This document shows, one piece after another, positions 1 to 6,198 of a DNA stretch of 6,403 nt. The translations under genes and the position numbers were made by a program. The notes beneath the pieces were generated by a model. That model worked only from the letters and a program-made list of their open reading frames with translations, was not told the DNA's origin and did no database searches. Position 1 is the stretch's first letter. Every line of letters begins with the position of its first letter. Origin of the DNA: an uncultured Oscillospiraceae bacterium (GTDB lineage: Bacteria > Bacillota > Clostridia > Oscillospirales > Oscillospiraceae); the NCBI GenBank assembly GCA_958438185.1, contig CAUBQU010000080.1, positions 1-6,403 on the forward strand. The letters run 5' to 3'.

Positions 1-566
1 CCTAGATGCTCCAGCAGGATCTTGACGCCCAGCAGGATCAGGATGATACCCCCTGCGATGGTCGCCCGCTTTTCGTAGCGGTTGCCGAAGCGATTGCCGA
101 TGAAGACCCCCGCGGCGGAGATCAAAAACGTCGTCGTGCCGATGACAGCGATGGCAAGCCAAATGTTGACGCCCAGAAATGCAAACGAGATGCCGACAGC
201 CAGCGCGTCGATACTGGTGGCGATGGCCATCAGCAGCAGCTGCCCCAGCGGCAGCGGCGCGTCGTAGACGGCCTCGGTGTCCGCTGTGTCATCCTCTTTG
301 CGGGCCTCCCGCAGCATATTGGCCCCGATAAGGACCAGCAGCGCAAAGGCGATCCAGTGGTCGACGCTGGTGATATACTGCTCAAACTGGCGGCCCAGCA
401 GCCAGCCCAGCAGCGGCATCAGCGCCTGGAAGCCGCCGAAAAACAGCGCGATCAGCAGCATCTGTTTGTAGTTGACCTTGCGCATCCCCAGCCCTTTGCA
501 GATAGCGACAGCAAACGCGTCCATCGACAGGCCGACGCCGGTCAGAAAAAATTCAATGATCCCCAT
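1..566 (-). CDS. mntP: Manganese efflux pump MntP, C-terminus cut by window edge
   Basis: Putative Mn(II) exporter of the MntP (YebN) family, an inner-membrane protein that lowers cytoplasmic manganese. 188 codons are visible, starting MGIIEFFLTGVGLSMDAFAV, and the reading frame is still open at base 1. The family is about 180-190 aa, so only a few residues are missing. The two internally repeated halves typical of the family are visible: SMDAFAV around residues 14-20 and SIDALAVG around 118-125. Their aspartates, D16 and D120, correspond to the acidic residues known to matter in the family. Six hydrophobic segments can be picked out, with a charged loop at about 86-103 (REARKEDDTADTEAV). The start is the ATG at 564-566, preceded on this strand by GGGGAAGGAA, 4 nt away. 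It lies 48 bp downstream of plsY on the same strand with no terminator between, so it probably shares the plsY transcript. No manganese riboswitch could fit in that gap. Confidence 0.93.
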   Translation of the reverse strand, partial: MGIIEFFLTGVGLSMDAFAVAICKGLGMRKVNYKQMLLIALFFGGFQALMPLLGWLLGRQFEQYITSVDHWIAFALLVLIGANMLREARKEDDTADTEAVYDAPLPLGQLLLMAIATSIDALAVGISFAFLGVNIWLAIAVIGTTTFLISAAGVFIGNRFGNRYEKRATIAGGIILILLGVKILLEHL

Positions 567-614
567 AGTGTTCCTTCCCCGCGCCGGGCGGCACGGTTCC
601 TCCGTTTCGCAGTT

Positions 615-1226
615 TTAAGGCTTGCGGTTTTTGGTGTGCGGCTTAAATTTTGCCTCGGTGCCGTGCAGCAGGCGCTGGAAATTGCCCCGGTGCATAAAGA
701 GCACGAGGACGCCGGTGACGATGGCAAGCACCAATTTTGGCGCAGTGACGCCCAGCAGGCAGGCGGCCACCGGCAGCGCCACGGCGCTTGCCATGGAACA
801 AACGGAGACGATCTGACAGAGGGCGAAGGTCACGAAGAAGACAAGGAAGATGATGACAAAGACCCGCCAATCGATCATCAGCCCGACCGCCGCCCCAACG
901 GAGACGCCCTTGCCGCCCCGGAAGTGGAAATACACCGGCCAGCAGTGGCCCAGAATGCAGGCGATGCCTGCGATGCAAAGTCCAATATCGCCCGCCAGCC
1001 ACTGGCCGAGCAAAATGGCCAGGACCGTCTTGCCGACGTCTGCCAGCAGTGTCGCGACACCGGCCCACATGCCGAAGACACGGGCGACATTCGTCGCACC
1101 GGCGTTGCCGCTGCCCTCTGCCCGGACGTCCCGCCGGAAGGCCAGCTTGGATAGCAAGACCGACGCGCTGACGGACCCCAGCAGATAGCCCGCTGCGGCG
1201 GCTGCGATATATTTGGCGATCTCCAT
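615..1226 (-). CDS. plsY: Acyl-phosphate:glycerol-3-phosphate acyltransferase PlsY
   Basis: Integral membrane enzyme that transfers the acyl group of acyl-phosphate to glycerol-3-phosphate, giving lysophosphatidic acid, the first step of phospholipid synthesis in most Gram-positive bacteria. The 203-aa length is normal. All three family motifs are present: EGSGNAGATNVAR at residues 37-49, the phosphate-binding GHCWPVYFHFRGGKGVS at 93-109, and HRGNFQRLLHGTE at 179-191. Hydrophobic segments lie near 4-25, 53-78, 81-98, 110-145 and 147-178. The ATG at 1224-1226 was chosen because the family begins just before the G-Y-L-L-G-S segment and because GGGAGTGGAGG lies directly upstream; the frame stays open to 1487 but that extension is the intergenic control region. 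GSVSAS at 17-22 differs from the commoner GSIPFG version of this segment, with no sign of lost function. It is first in a probable plsY-mntP operon. Confidence 0.96.
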   Translation of the reverse strand: MEIAKYIAAAAAGYLLGSVSASVLLSKLAFRRDVRAEGSGNAGATNVARVFGMWAGVATLLADVGKTVLAILLGQWLAGDIGLCIAGIACILGHCWPVYFHFRGGKGVSVGAAVGLMIDWRVFVIIFLVFFVTFALCQIVSVCSMASAVALPVAACLLGVTAPKLVLAIVTGVLVLFMHRGNFQRLLHGTEAKFKPHTKNRKP

Positions 1227-1250
1227 GATCCTCCACTCCCTTGCGTACCC

Positions 1251-1270
1251 ATTGTGCCAAATTGTGCCAA
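1251..1270. repeat. Tandem 10-bp direct repeat in plsY leader
   Basis: ATTGTGCCAA occurs twice back to back. Flanking bases also create a short inverted repeat, CCATTG at 1249-1254 against CAATGG at 1268-1273. The repeat lies between the proposed plsY -10 box (1292-1297) and the plsY start codon (1226), in the untranslated leader, where a repressor or RNA-level control site would act. Its function is unknown; it could also be a chance slippage duplication. Confidence 0.6.
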
Positions 1271-1291
1271 TGGAAAAGATGTGTAATGTCA

Positions 1292-1300
1292 AGTATAGCA
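1292..1300 (-). promoter_or_regulatory. Extended -10 promoter for plsY-mntP
   Basis: On the minus strand the sequence reads TGCTATACT, an extended -10 (TGn followed by TATACT, five of six to TATAAT). No good -35 is found 16-18 bp upstream, where the sequence is T-rich, which is tolerated for extended -10 promoters. Transcription would begin near 1285, giving a leader of about 60 nt that contains the tandem repeat. Confidence 0.5.
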
Positions 1301-1379
1301 CATCCGAACGCAAAAAGAAATCACTCTTTTGGAGAAAGTACCAAGCACTTAAATATTTCTGAATCTGCCGTCTGGGTGC

Positions 1380-1408
1380 TTGATTCTGGGGGGAATTTCC
1401 GCTATACT
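1380..1408 (+). promoter_or_regulatory. Sigma-A-type promoter for the L,D-transpeptidase gene
   Basis: TTGATT at 1380-1385 (four of six to TTGACA), a 17-bp spacer and TATACT at 1403-1408 (five of six to TATAAT). Transcription would begin near 1415, leaving a leader of about 33 nt before the ATG at 1448. A 7-bp inverted repeat, CAAGCAC at 1342-1348 and GTGCTTG at 1376-1382, overlaps the first bases of the -35 box and could be an operator. Confidence 0.7.
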
Positions 1409-1447
1409 GTGGGTAAGAATTCCATTGGAAAGCAAGAGGGCGGAAAC

Positions 1448-3658
1448 ATGAAAAAAGCATTACATATTCGGCTGCTTTGCCTGGCACTGGCGGCGGTCTT
1501 CGCGCTGCAGATGACAGCGCTGGCCCTGCCTGGCGACGGGCTGGAGGAGCCTGCGGCAGAAACGGCTGCCAGCCAGGCGCTGCCGGAAGCGGGATCGCCG
1601 GAGGCGGAGCCGCTGGAAGCAGAGCCGCAGCAGAATGCGCAGGAAGTTCAGCCGGAGCAGGACCCTGCGCCGGTTGAGGAAGAGGAGCCTGCGGACGCGC
1701 CGCTGCCCGCGGCTGCGCAGAAGATCGAGATCCCGGCGGGTTGGTCCCATGACGCGCTGGCCTTTGCTGTGGAGCACGGCATCCTCTCCGGCTACGGCGA
1801 TGGCCAGCTCCATCCGACGGACTCTGCCACCCGCGCCCAGATGGCGACGATGCTGACCGTAATGGTCGGCGCGGTGGATGGCCAAAAGCAGGCGGTCATT
1901 ACCCCGGCGGATCTCTCCGCCTTCCAGGACCTGGCAAACGGTTGGTATACGCCGTATGTCGCGGCGGCAGTGCAGCTGGGCATTTTCTACGGCACCTCGG
2001 CGACGGCATTCTCGCCCGACCTGAAGATCACCCGCGAGCAGGCGTTTACCGTCATCGGCCGGGCCTTTGGCCTGCGGGACGGTTCTGCCAGTGACTTTGC
2101 TGGCTATGAAGACGCATCTCGTGTCAGCGCGTATGCCGCTGGCTGTGTCGGTGCGCTGGTCCGGGCAGGCTATGTGCAGGGCGATACGAGAAATTGCCTG
2201 AATCCCCAGGCGACCATCACCCGCGAAGAGCTGGCCCAGGTGCTCTATAGTCTCTTTGGCAAAAATGGCAAGATCTGCACTGCAGCAGATCAGCTGCCGG
2301 AGCAGGGCAATGTGCTCTATGCCAGCAGCGACGCCATTGCCGACGGCGCGGTCATTGACGGCAACCTGGTCCTGACCTGCGCCATGGGCGATCTGACGCT
2401 CCAGGACGTCAAGATCAGCGGCAATCTCGTTGTCCTCTCGAAAGACGGCGCGCGCATCACGCTGCGGGGCTGCACGCTGCAGAATCTGGTGGTGCTCTCC
2501 CATTCGATCGTGGATTGCGACACCGCAGTGCAGCAGGCGTATCTCTCCTGCCAGAATTCGATGGTCTACGCTGGCGATGCCAAGACGCTGACCGTCGGCG
2601 GCAGCAGCACGATCCTCGGCAAATACGATACGGTGACGGTCTCCGCCAGTAGTGTCACGGCCCAGAAGGGGACGGAGATTGGCAGCCTGACGTTGGACGC
2701 CCGCAAGGGCAGCTTCGTCCTGGATGGCACGGCGAAGGATGTCACCATCAATCCCAAATATGTCACCCTCTCCGGCGGCGGCTATGCAGAGCATATCCTC
2801 GTCCACGGGAAGGGCTATACCATCACCTGCAAGTACGGCAAGCTGGACGAAGAGCTTGACCGGGGCCTGTCCGGCACGAAGCTCACTCTGAGCAGCGGCC
2901 AGACCGTCTCCTCCACCGCGCCGACGGCGACGATTACGGCGACGGTCACGGGGGTCAACACGGGCTACGGCGCTGAGAGCAGCGCCAGATCCTGCACGCT
3001 GCGCTGGTATGTAGACGGCAACCTGACCCAGTCCCAAGGCATCTCCATCCGGGAGGGGACGACAAGCACATTCCGCCATACCTATTATTTCTCCCACAGT
3101 ATGCCCACCTCTTCGACGATCAAGGCTGTCCTGGTCTATGACGATGAGGAAGTCGAAGGCACGACGACGGTCAAGATCAACAAGGCGGTCTCCATTCCCC
3201 AGGTCAACGGTTCCATCGCCTCTGGGGACTACACCCAGTATCAGAAAGAGACGTTCGTCAATGCCATGGGCTACAGCAGCAACACGAGCTATATGGTCTG
3301 GATCAACCTGTACCGGACGAAGGTCAATGTCTTCAAGGGCTCCAAGGGCCACTGGTCGCTGATCAAAACCTATAACTGCGGCATCGGCGCAGCCAGCACT
3401 CGGACGCCCCCCGGCCTGTACAAAATGCAGACCCATGAGCCCTACGCCCGCTGGGACTACGGCACCTGGTATGTCGATTCCATCAGCCGCTGGAACGGCG
3501 CATACGCCTTTCACAGCCGCATGAAGAGCACGGCCACCGGCGCATATGTCACCAGTGACCTAAACGTGATGATCTCCCACGGCTGCATCCGGATGAACAC
3601 GGAGGAGGCCCGCTGGTTGTTCAACGTCCCGCTGGGCTCGACGGTTTTGGTTTATTAA
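1448..3658 (+). CDS. SLH-domain cell-wall protein with C-terminal L,D-transpeptidase (YkuD)
   Basis: Exported 736-aa protein predicted to cross-link or anchor within peptidoglycan. Residues 1-26 are a signal peptide (MKK, a hydrophobic core, likely cleavage after ALA). Residues 27-95 form a Pro/Glu/Ala-rich acidic linker. Three S-layer homology repeats follow at about 98-141, 157-209 and 216-271, with typical cores such as GILSGYGDG and TREQAFTVIGRAFGL; these bind secondary wall polymers. Residues about 288-465 are short Val/Leu/Thr-rich beta repeats resembling a beta-solenoid. About 477-580 is Ig-like. Residues about 613-736 are the YkuD domain, with conserved H689 and the active-site run SHGCIRM (catalytic C713, with H711 and R715), so it should be active. 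Family enzymes use this Cys to form 3-3 cross-links or attach proteins. The ATG at 1448 fits the signal peptide and the GAGGGCGG ribosome binding site. The gene is monocistronic, with its own promoter and terminator. The specific substrate is not evident. Confidence 0.92.
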   Translation: MKKALHIRLLCLALAAVFALQMTALALPGDGLEEPAAETAASQALPEAGSPEAEPLEAEPQQNAQEVQPEQDPAPVEEEEPADAPLPAAAQKIEIPAGWSHDALAFAVEHGILSGYGDGQLHPTDSATRAQMATMLTVMVGAVDGQKQAVITPADLSAFQDLANGWYTPYVAAAVQLGIFYGTSATAFSPDLKITREQAFTVIGRAFGLRDGSASDFAGYEDASRVSAYAAGCVGALVRAGYVQGDTRNCLNPQATITREELAQVLYSLFGKNGKICTAADQLPEQGNVLYASSDAIADGAVIDGNLVLTCAMGDLTLQDVKISGNLVVLSKDGARITLRGCTLQNLVVLSHSIVDCDTAVQQAYLSCQNSMVYAGDAKTLTVGGSSTILGKYDTVTVSASSVTAQKGTEIGSLTLDARKGSFVLDGTAKDVTINPKYVTLSGGGYAEHILVHGKGYTITCKYGKLDEELDRGLSGTKLTLSSGQTVSSTAPTATITATVTGVNTGYGAESSARSCTLRWYVDGNLTQSQGISIREGTTSTFRHTYYFSHSMPTSSTIKAVLVYDDEEVEGTTTVKINKAVSIPQVNGSIASGDYTQYQKETFVNAMGYSSNTSYMVWINLYRTKVNVFKGSKGHWSLIKTYNCGIGAASTRTPPGLYKMQTHEPYARWDYGTWYVDSISRWNGAYAFHSRMKSTATGAYVTSDLNVMISHGCIRMNTEEARWLFNVPLGSTVLVY

Positions 3659-3679
3659 AGAATTTCTGCATTTGAAACC

Positions 3680-3698
3680 CGGCTCCTGACCGGAGCCG
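3680..3698 (+). other. Small GC hairpin before the terminator
   Basis: CGGCTCC (3680-3686) pairs with GGAGCCG (3692-3698) around a 5-nt loop. It lies 22 bp after the stop codon and 5 nt before the main terminator stem. No U-run follows, so it is not a terminator itself. It may protect the 3' end of the message or act as a pause site. Confidence 0.5.
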
Positions 3699-3702
3699 CG
3701 CG

Positions 3703-3740
3703 GCAAAAGGGAACCAGAACGGTTCCCTTTTGCGTGTTTT
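3703..3740 (+). terminator. Rho-independent terminator of the L,D-transpeptidase gene
   Basis: Perfect 13-bp stem GCAAAAGGGAACC (3703-3715) and GGTTCCCTTTTGC (3721-3733), loop AGAAC, followed by GTGTTTT. The U-run is short and starts late, but the stem is long, and this should separate the wall-protein gene from mrnC. Confidence 0.87.
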
Positions 3741-3760
3741 GGCAGCGAAACGCCGCTGCC
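3741..3760 (+). other. Hairpin just upstream of the mrnC ribosome binding site
   Basis: GGCAGCG (3741-3747) pairs with CGCTGCC (3754-3760) around AAACGC. It sits between the terminator and the AAGGAGG at 3768-3774. No convincing promoter is visible between the terminator and mrnC, so this may be the 5' end structure of the mrnC message or part of a read-through control region. Confidence 0.45.
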
Positions 3761-3779
3761 GGGATAGAAGGAGGCTTCC

Positions 3780-4193
3780 TTGGAAAACTATTTTGAGATG
3801 CACATGACGCCCCAGGAGCTTGGGGAGATCTCCGTCCTCGGACTGGCCCATTTGGGGGACGGCGTGTTTGAGCTGCTGGTCCGCAGTTGGCTGTGCGCCC
3901 ACGGGGTGGCAAAGTCCGGCGATCTGCACCGGGCGACGGTCCGGTATGTGGCGGCTCCGGCGCAGGCGGCGTTTGTCGAACGCATTTTGCCGGTGCTGAC
4001 CCCGGAGGAGCTGGCTTATTACAAGCGGGGCCGCAACACCCATGTACACGCGGTGCCGAAAAACGCGACCCATGCCCAATATGCCATGGCCACCGGGCTG
4101 GAGGCGCTGTGCGGCGCGCTGTACCTGCTGGGCGCGCGGGACCGGATCAATGAACTGTTTTTGCTTGGGATGGAGGAGACCAATGCCCTTTGA
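3780..4193 (+). CDS. mrnC: Mini-ribonuclease III (MrnC)
   Basis: Cytoplasmic double-strand-specific endoribonuclease consisting of an RNase III catalytic domain without the dsRNA-binding domain; in Bacillus it matures the ends of 23S rRNA. The 137-aa length fits the family. Seen in the sequence: the signature LAHLGDGVFELLVR at about 22-35 with catalytic D27 and E31, the conserved YKRGRNTHVH at 81-90, and ATGLEALCGALYL at 104-116, where E108 matches the second metal-binding acidic position of RNase III. The chosen start is TTG at 3780, because AAGGAGG ends 5 nt before it and the translated N-terminus MENYFEMHM continues without a better-placed ATG; the ATGs at 3798 and 3804 have no ribosome binding site at the right distance. 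The 3' end overlaps rqcH by 11 nt. Its own promoter is not obvious, given the terminator directly upstream. Confidence 0.93.
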   Translation: MENYFEMHMTPQELGEISVLGLAHLGDGVFELLVRSWLCAHGVAKSGDLHRATVRYVAAPAQAAFVERILPVLTPEELAYYKRGRNTHVHAVPKNATHAQYAMATGLEALCGALYLLGARDRINELFLLGMEETNAL

Positions 4194-5931
4194 TGCGATT
4201 TTTCTCTCCGCCGTGACGCAGGAGCTGCAGCAGCCGCTGCAGGGCGCGAAGGTGGATAAAATTTATCAGCCGGAGCGGGATACGCTCGTGCTGCAAATGC
4301 GGGGCAGCCAGGGAACAAAGCGCCTGCTGCTGACGGCCAACCCTGCCCACCCCCGGCTGCAGCTGACGGCGCTGAGCCTGGAAAACCCGGCCCAGCCGCC
4401 GATGTTTTGCATGCTGCTGCGCAAGCACTTGGGCGGCGGCCGCCTGCGGAGCATCACGCAGCAGCCGATGGAGCGGGCTGTCTGCCTGACCTTTGACTGC
4501 ACGGATGAGATGGGCGTGCCGACGGAAAAGCGGCTCTATGCCGAGCTGATGGGCCGCACCTCGAATCTGATCTTGTGCGACGGCGCGGGGCGGATCATCG
4601 ACTGCCTGCGCCGGGTGGATATTTTGATGTCCGAGCGGCGTCAGGTGCTGCCGGGGCTGTTCTATCACACGCCGCCGGGGCAGGACAAGCGCGACCCCTT
4701 GCCGCTGCGCCAGGATGATTGGGCATCTGCGCTGCAGGACGCGCCGGATATGCCGCTGCAAAAATGGCTGCTGGAGCAGTTTCACGGCCTGTCGCCGCTG
4801 ATCTGCCGGGAGATCGCCTTTGCGCTGACGAGCAGCACGGAAGCATCGGCCCGGGCGCTGCCGCCGGATGCGCCGGAGCGGTTGACGGCGCTCTTTGCCT
4901 CAGTCCGCCGGGGGGAATTTCAGCCGATGATGCTGCGCCAGCCGGATGGAAAGCCCGCAGATTTTTCCTGGCGGCCCATCGGGCAGTACGGCGCGGCCCG
5001 CCAGCAGGTGGCCTATGAGACGTGCTGGCAGCTGCTGGATGATTTTTATGGCGAACGGGACCGGCGGGAGCTGATGCAGCAGAAATCCCAGGCGCTGCGC
5101 AAGACGGTCTCGAATCTGCACAGCCGCGTTGTCCGCAAGCTGGCGCTGCAGGAGAAGGAGCTGGCCGCTTCCACGGATCGGGAGCGCACCCGGCAGCTGG
5201 GGGATATTGTCACGGCGAACCTCTGGCAGATGCAGCGGGGCCAGGTCCGGCTGACGGCGACGGATTTTTACGATCCGGAGATGCGCCAGATCGACATCCC
5301 CCTCTCGCCGAAGCTCTCGCCGCAGCAAAACGCGGCAAAGTTTTATAAGGACTACGCCAAGGCAAAGACCGCCCAGCGGGTCCTGACCGAGCAGATCGCC
5401 CAGGGGCGGGCGGAGGAGGATTATCTGGCCAGCGTCCTGGAGACCATCGCACGGGCGGAGTGCGAGCGGGACCTGGCGGAGATCCGTACGGAGCTGGAGC
5501 TGGGCGGCTATCTGCGCCGCAGCGGCAAACGCAGTCAGCCGAAGACAGCCCCGGCAAAGCCGATGGAGTTTTGCTCCTCAGACGGCTTTTATATTTATGT
5601 GGGCCGGAACAACCGGCAGAACGATCAGCTGACCCTGAAGCTGGCCTATAAATCAGACCTCTGGCTCCATACCCAGAAGATCCACGGCAGCCATGTCATC
5701 ATCTCCTGCCACGGGCAGACGCCGCCGGACCGGACTGTGACGGAGGCGATGATGCTGGCAGCCTATTATTCCCAGGCCCGGGAGGGGCAGGGTGTCCCGG
5801 TGGATTATACGCCGGTGCGCTTTGTCAAAAAGCCTGGCGGCGCAAAGCCGGGCATGGTCGTCTATACGACCTACCGCACCGGCTACGTGACGCCGGATGT
5901 GCAGCTGGTGGAGCGGCTGCGGGTAAAGTAG
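4183..5931 (+). CDS. rqcH: Ribosome quality control factor RqcH (NFACT/FbpA family)
   Basis: Binds stalled 50S subunits carrying peptidyl-tRNA and, with tRNA-Ala, directs addition of C-terminal alanine tails that mark the nascent chain for proteolysis. It is the bacterial Rqc2/NEMF homologue and is often annotated as fibronectin-binding protein FbpA. The 582-aa length is close to the approximately 570 aa of Bacillus RqcH. Regions seen: NFACT-N at about 1-170, starting MPFDAIFLSAVTQEL; a helix-hairpin-helix-like part at about 175-245; a coiled-coil middle at about 282-445, rich in Arg/Gln/Glu/Lys; and NFACT-R at about 461-570 with SDGFYIYVGRNNRQND and LWLHTQKIHGSHVII. Residues 97-98 are E-R, where Bacillus has the functional D97-R98 pair, a conservative change. 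The ATG at 4183 fits the family start and GGAGGAG at 4172-4178; the longer open frame from 4042 is mrnC out of frame. The overlap with mrnC implies translational coupling. No terminator with a U-run follows. Confidence 0.94.
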   Translation: MPFDAIFLSAVTQELQQPLQGAKVDKIYQPERDTLVLQMRGSQGTKRLLLTANPAHPRLQLTALSLENPAQPPMFCMLLRKHLGGGRLRSITQQPMERAVCLTFDCTDEMGVPTEKRLYAELMGRTSNLILCDGAGRIIDCLRRVDILMSERRQVLPGLFYHTPPGQDKRDPLPLRQDDWASALQDAPDMPLQKWLLEQFHGLSPLICREIAFALTSSTEASARALPPDAPERLTALFASVRRGEFQPMMLRQPDGKPADFSWRPIGQYGAARQQVAYETCWQLLDDFYGERDRRELMQQKSQALRKTVSNLHSRVVRKLALQEKELAASTDRERTRQLGDIVTANLWQMQRGQVRLTATDFYDPEMRQIDIPLSPKLSPQQNAAKFYKDYAKAKTAQRVLTEQIAQGRAEEDYLASVLETIARAECERDLAEIRTELELGGYLRRSGKRSQPKTAPAKPMEFCSSDGFYIYVGRNNRQNDQLTLKLAYKSDLWLHTQKIHGSHVIISCHGQTPPDRTVTEAMMLAAYYSQAREGQGVPVDYTPVRFVKKPGGAKPGMVVYTTYRTGYVTPDVQLVERLRVK

Positions 5932-5952
5932 CGCGGCATACATACATTTTTG

Positions 5953-5978
5953 CCCCGGCAGGCATACTATAGCCGGGG
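5953..5978 (+). promoter_or_regulatory. GC hairpin overlapping the ribosome binding site of the 46-aa ORF
   Basis: CCCCGGC (5953-5959) pairs with GCCGGGG (5972-5978) around a 12-nt loop. The 3' arm contains the GGGG of the Shine-Dalgarno sequence GGGGTGAT (5975-5982) for the ATG at 5986. No U-run follows, so a terminator role for rqcH is unlikely. The simplest reading is translational masking of the small ORF. The loop also holds CATACTATA (5963-5971), a match to the sporulation sigma-K -10 pattern. Confidence 0.5.
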
Positions 5979-5985
5979 TGATAAA

Positions 5986-6126
5986 ATGGAAAAGAAACCG
6001 CAGCTGCCGGATCAGCTGCAGGACCCGAAGCTCCCGGTCATCCATGCCGGATGCCCGGGCAATGGCGCGTCACAGCACCGCTCCGACCTGCCGTTGCCCC
6101 AGACCAGCGCTACAGAATCCCTGTAG
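5986..6126 (+). CDS. Small hypothetical protein, 46 aa, Pro/Gln-rich
   Basis: Not a family I recognise. The protein begins MEKKPQLPDQLQDPKLPVIH and ends in TSATESL. It is hydrophilic, with 8 prolines, 5 glutamines and a single cysteine in HAGCPGNGAS (residues 20-29). It has no signal peptide or membrane segment. Support for it being a real gene: the Shine-Dalgarno sequence GGGGTGAT, very close to the ideal GAGGTGAT, ends 3 nt before the ATG; it lies 54 bp after rqcH on the same strand; and codon use (CTG, CCG, GGC, GCC) resembles the neighbours. Against: the short length, a GC-rich background in which chance ORFs are common, and no visible domain. It could be a small spore or cell-surface protein, but that is only a guess. 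Confidence 0.45.
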   Translation: MEKKPQLPDQLQDPKLPVIHAGCPGNGASQHRSDLPLPQTSATESL

Positions 6127-6198
6127 ATGACACAAACGGTACCGTTCCGACATAGTATGAGGCGGAAGGACTCGGCGGAGAGGGCTTCCAAATTCTAA
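6127..6198 (+). CDS. Possible 23-aa leader peptide ORF
   Basis: An ATG directly abuts the TAG of the 46-aa ORF and opens a 23-codon frame reading MTQTVPFRHSMRRKDSAERA, then SKF, ending with TAA at 6196-6198. It has no Shine-Dalgarno sequence of its own, so it would depend on re-initiation from the preceding ORF. It covers the whole 5' arm of the 6134-6215 hairpin and stops one base before the 3' arm that masks the next ribosome binding site, which is the geometry of a translated leader. It may equally be a chance ORF. Confidence 0.2.
   Translation: MTQTVPFRHSMRRKDSAERASKF

Noticed and set aside
567..614. Manganese riboswitch or promoter before mntP
   Set aside because: The 48-bp gap is too short for a yybP-ykoY aptamer, and no -10/-35 pair is visible.
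6..1154. 382-codon open frame on the plus strand
   Set aside because: It runs antisense through both mntP and plsY and the gap between them. Its product is a low-complexity Asp/Gln/Arg-rich chain, and the minus-strand genes have family motifs.
1241..1447. Upstream extension of the L,D-transpeptidase gene
   Set aside because: It would bury the signal peptide 69 residues inside the protein and run through the promoter; MKK plus a hydrophobic core at 1448 is a proper start.
1227..1487. Upstream extension of plsY to an ATG at 1487
   Set aside because: It crosses the divergent promoters and enters the opposite gene's signal-peptide codons. PlsY proteins start at about the chosen ATG, which has a good ribosome binding site.
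1460..3514. 684-codon open frame on the minus strand
   Set aside because: It lies fully opposite the L,D-transpeptidase gene, whose signal peptide, SLH and YkuD motifs are clear. The antisense product is Arg/Asp/Ala-rich with no domain, as expected from GC-rich codon bias mirrored on the other strand.
4042..4182. Upstream extension of rqcH
   Set aside because: It lies in another frame within mrnC, and its residues (Arg/Cys/Trp/Pro-rich) do not resemble NFACT-N, which begins at MPFDAIFLSAV.
5953..5978. Rho-independent terminator after rqcH
   Set aside because: The stem is good, but no U-run follows on either strand; the T-run is on the 5' side. A regulatory reading was kept instead.
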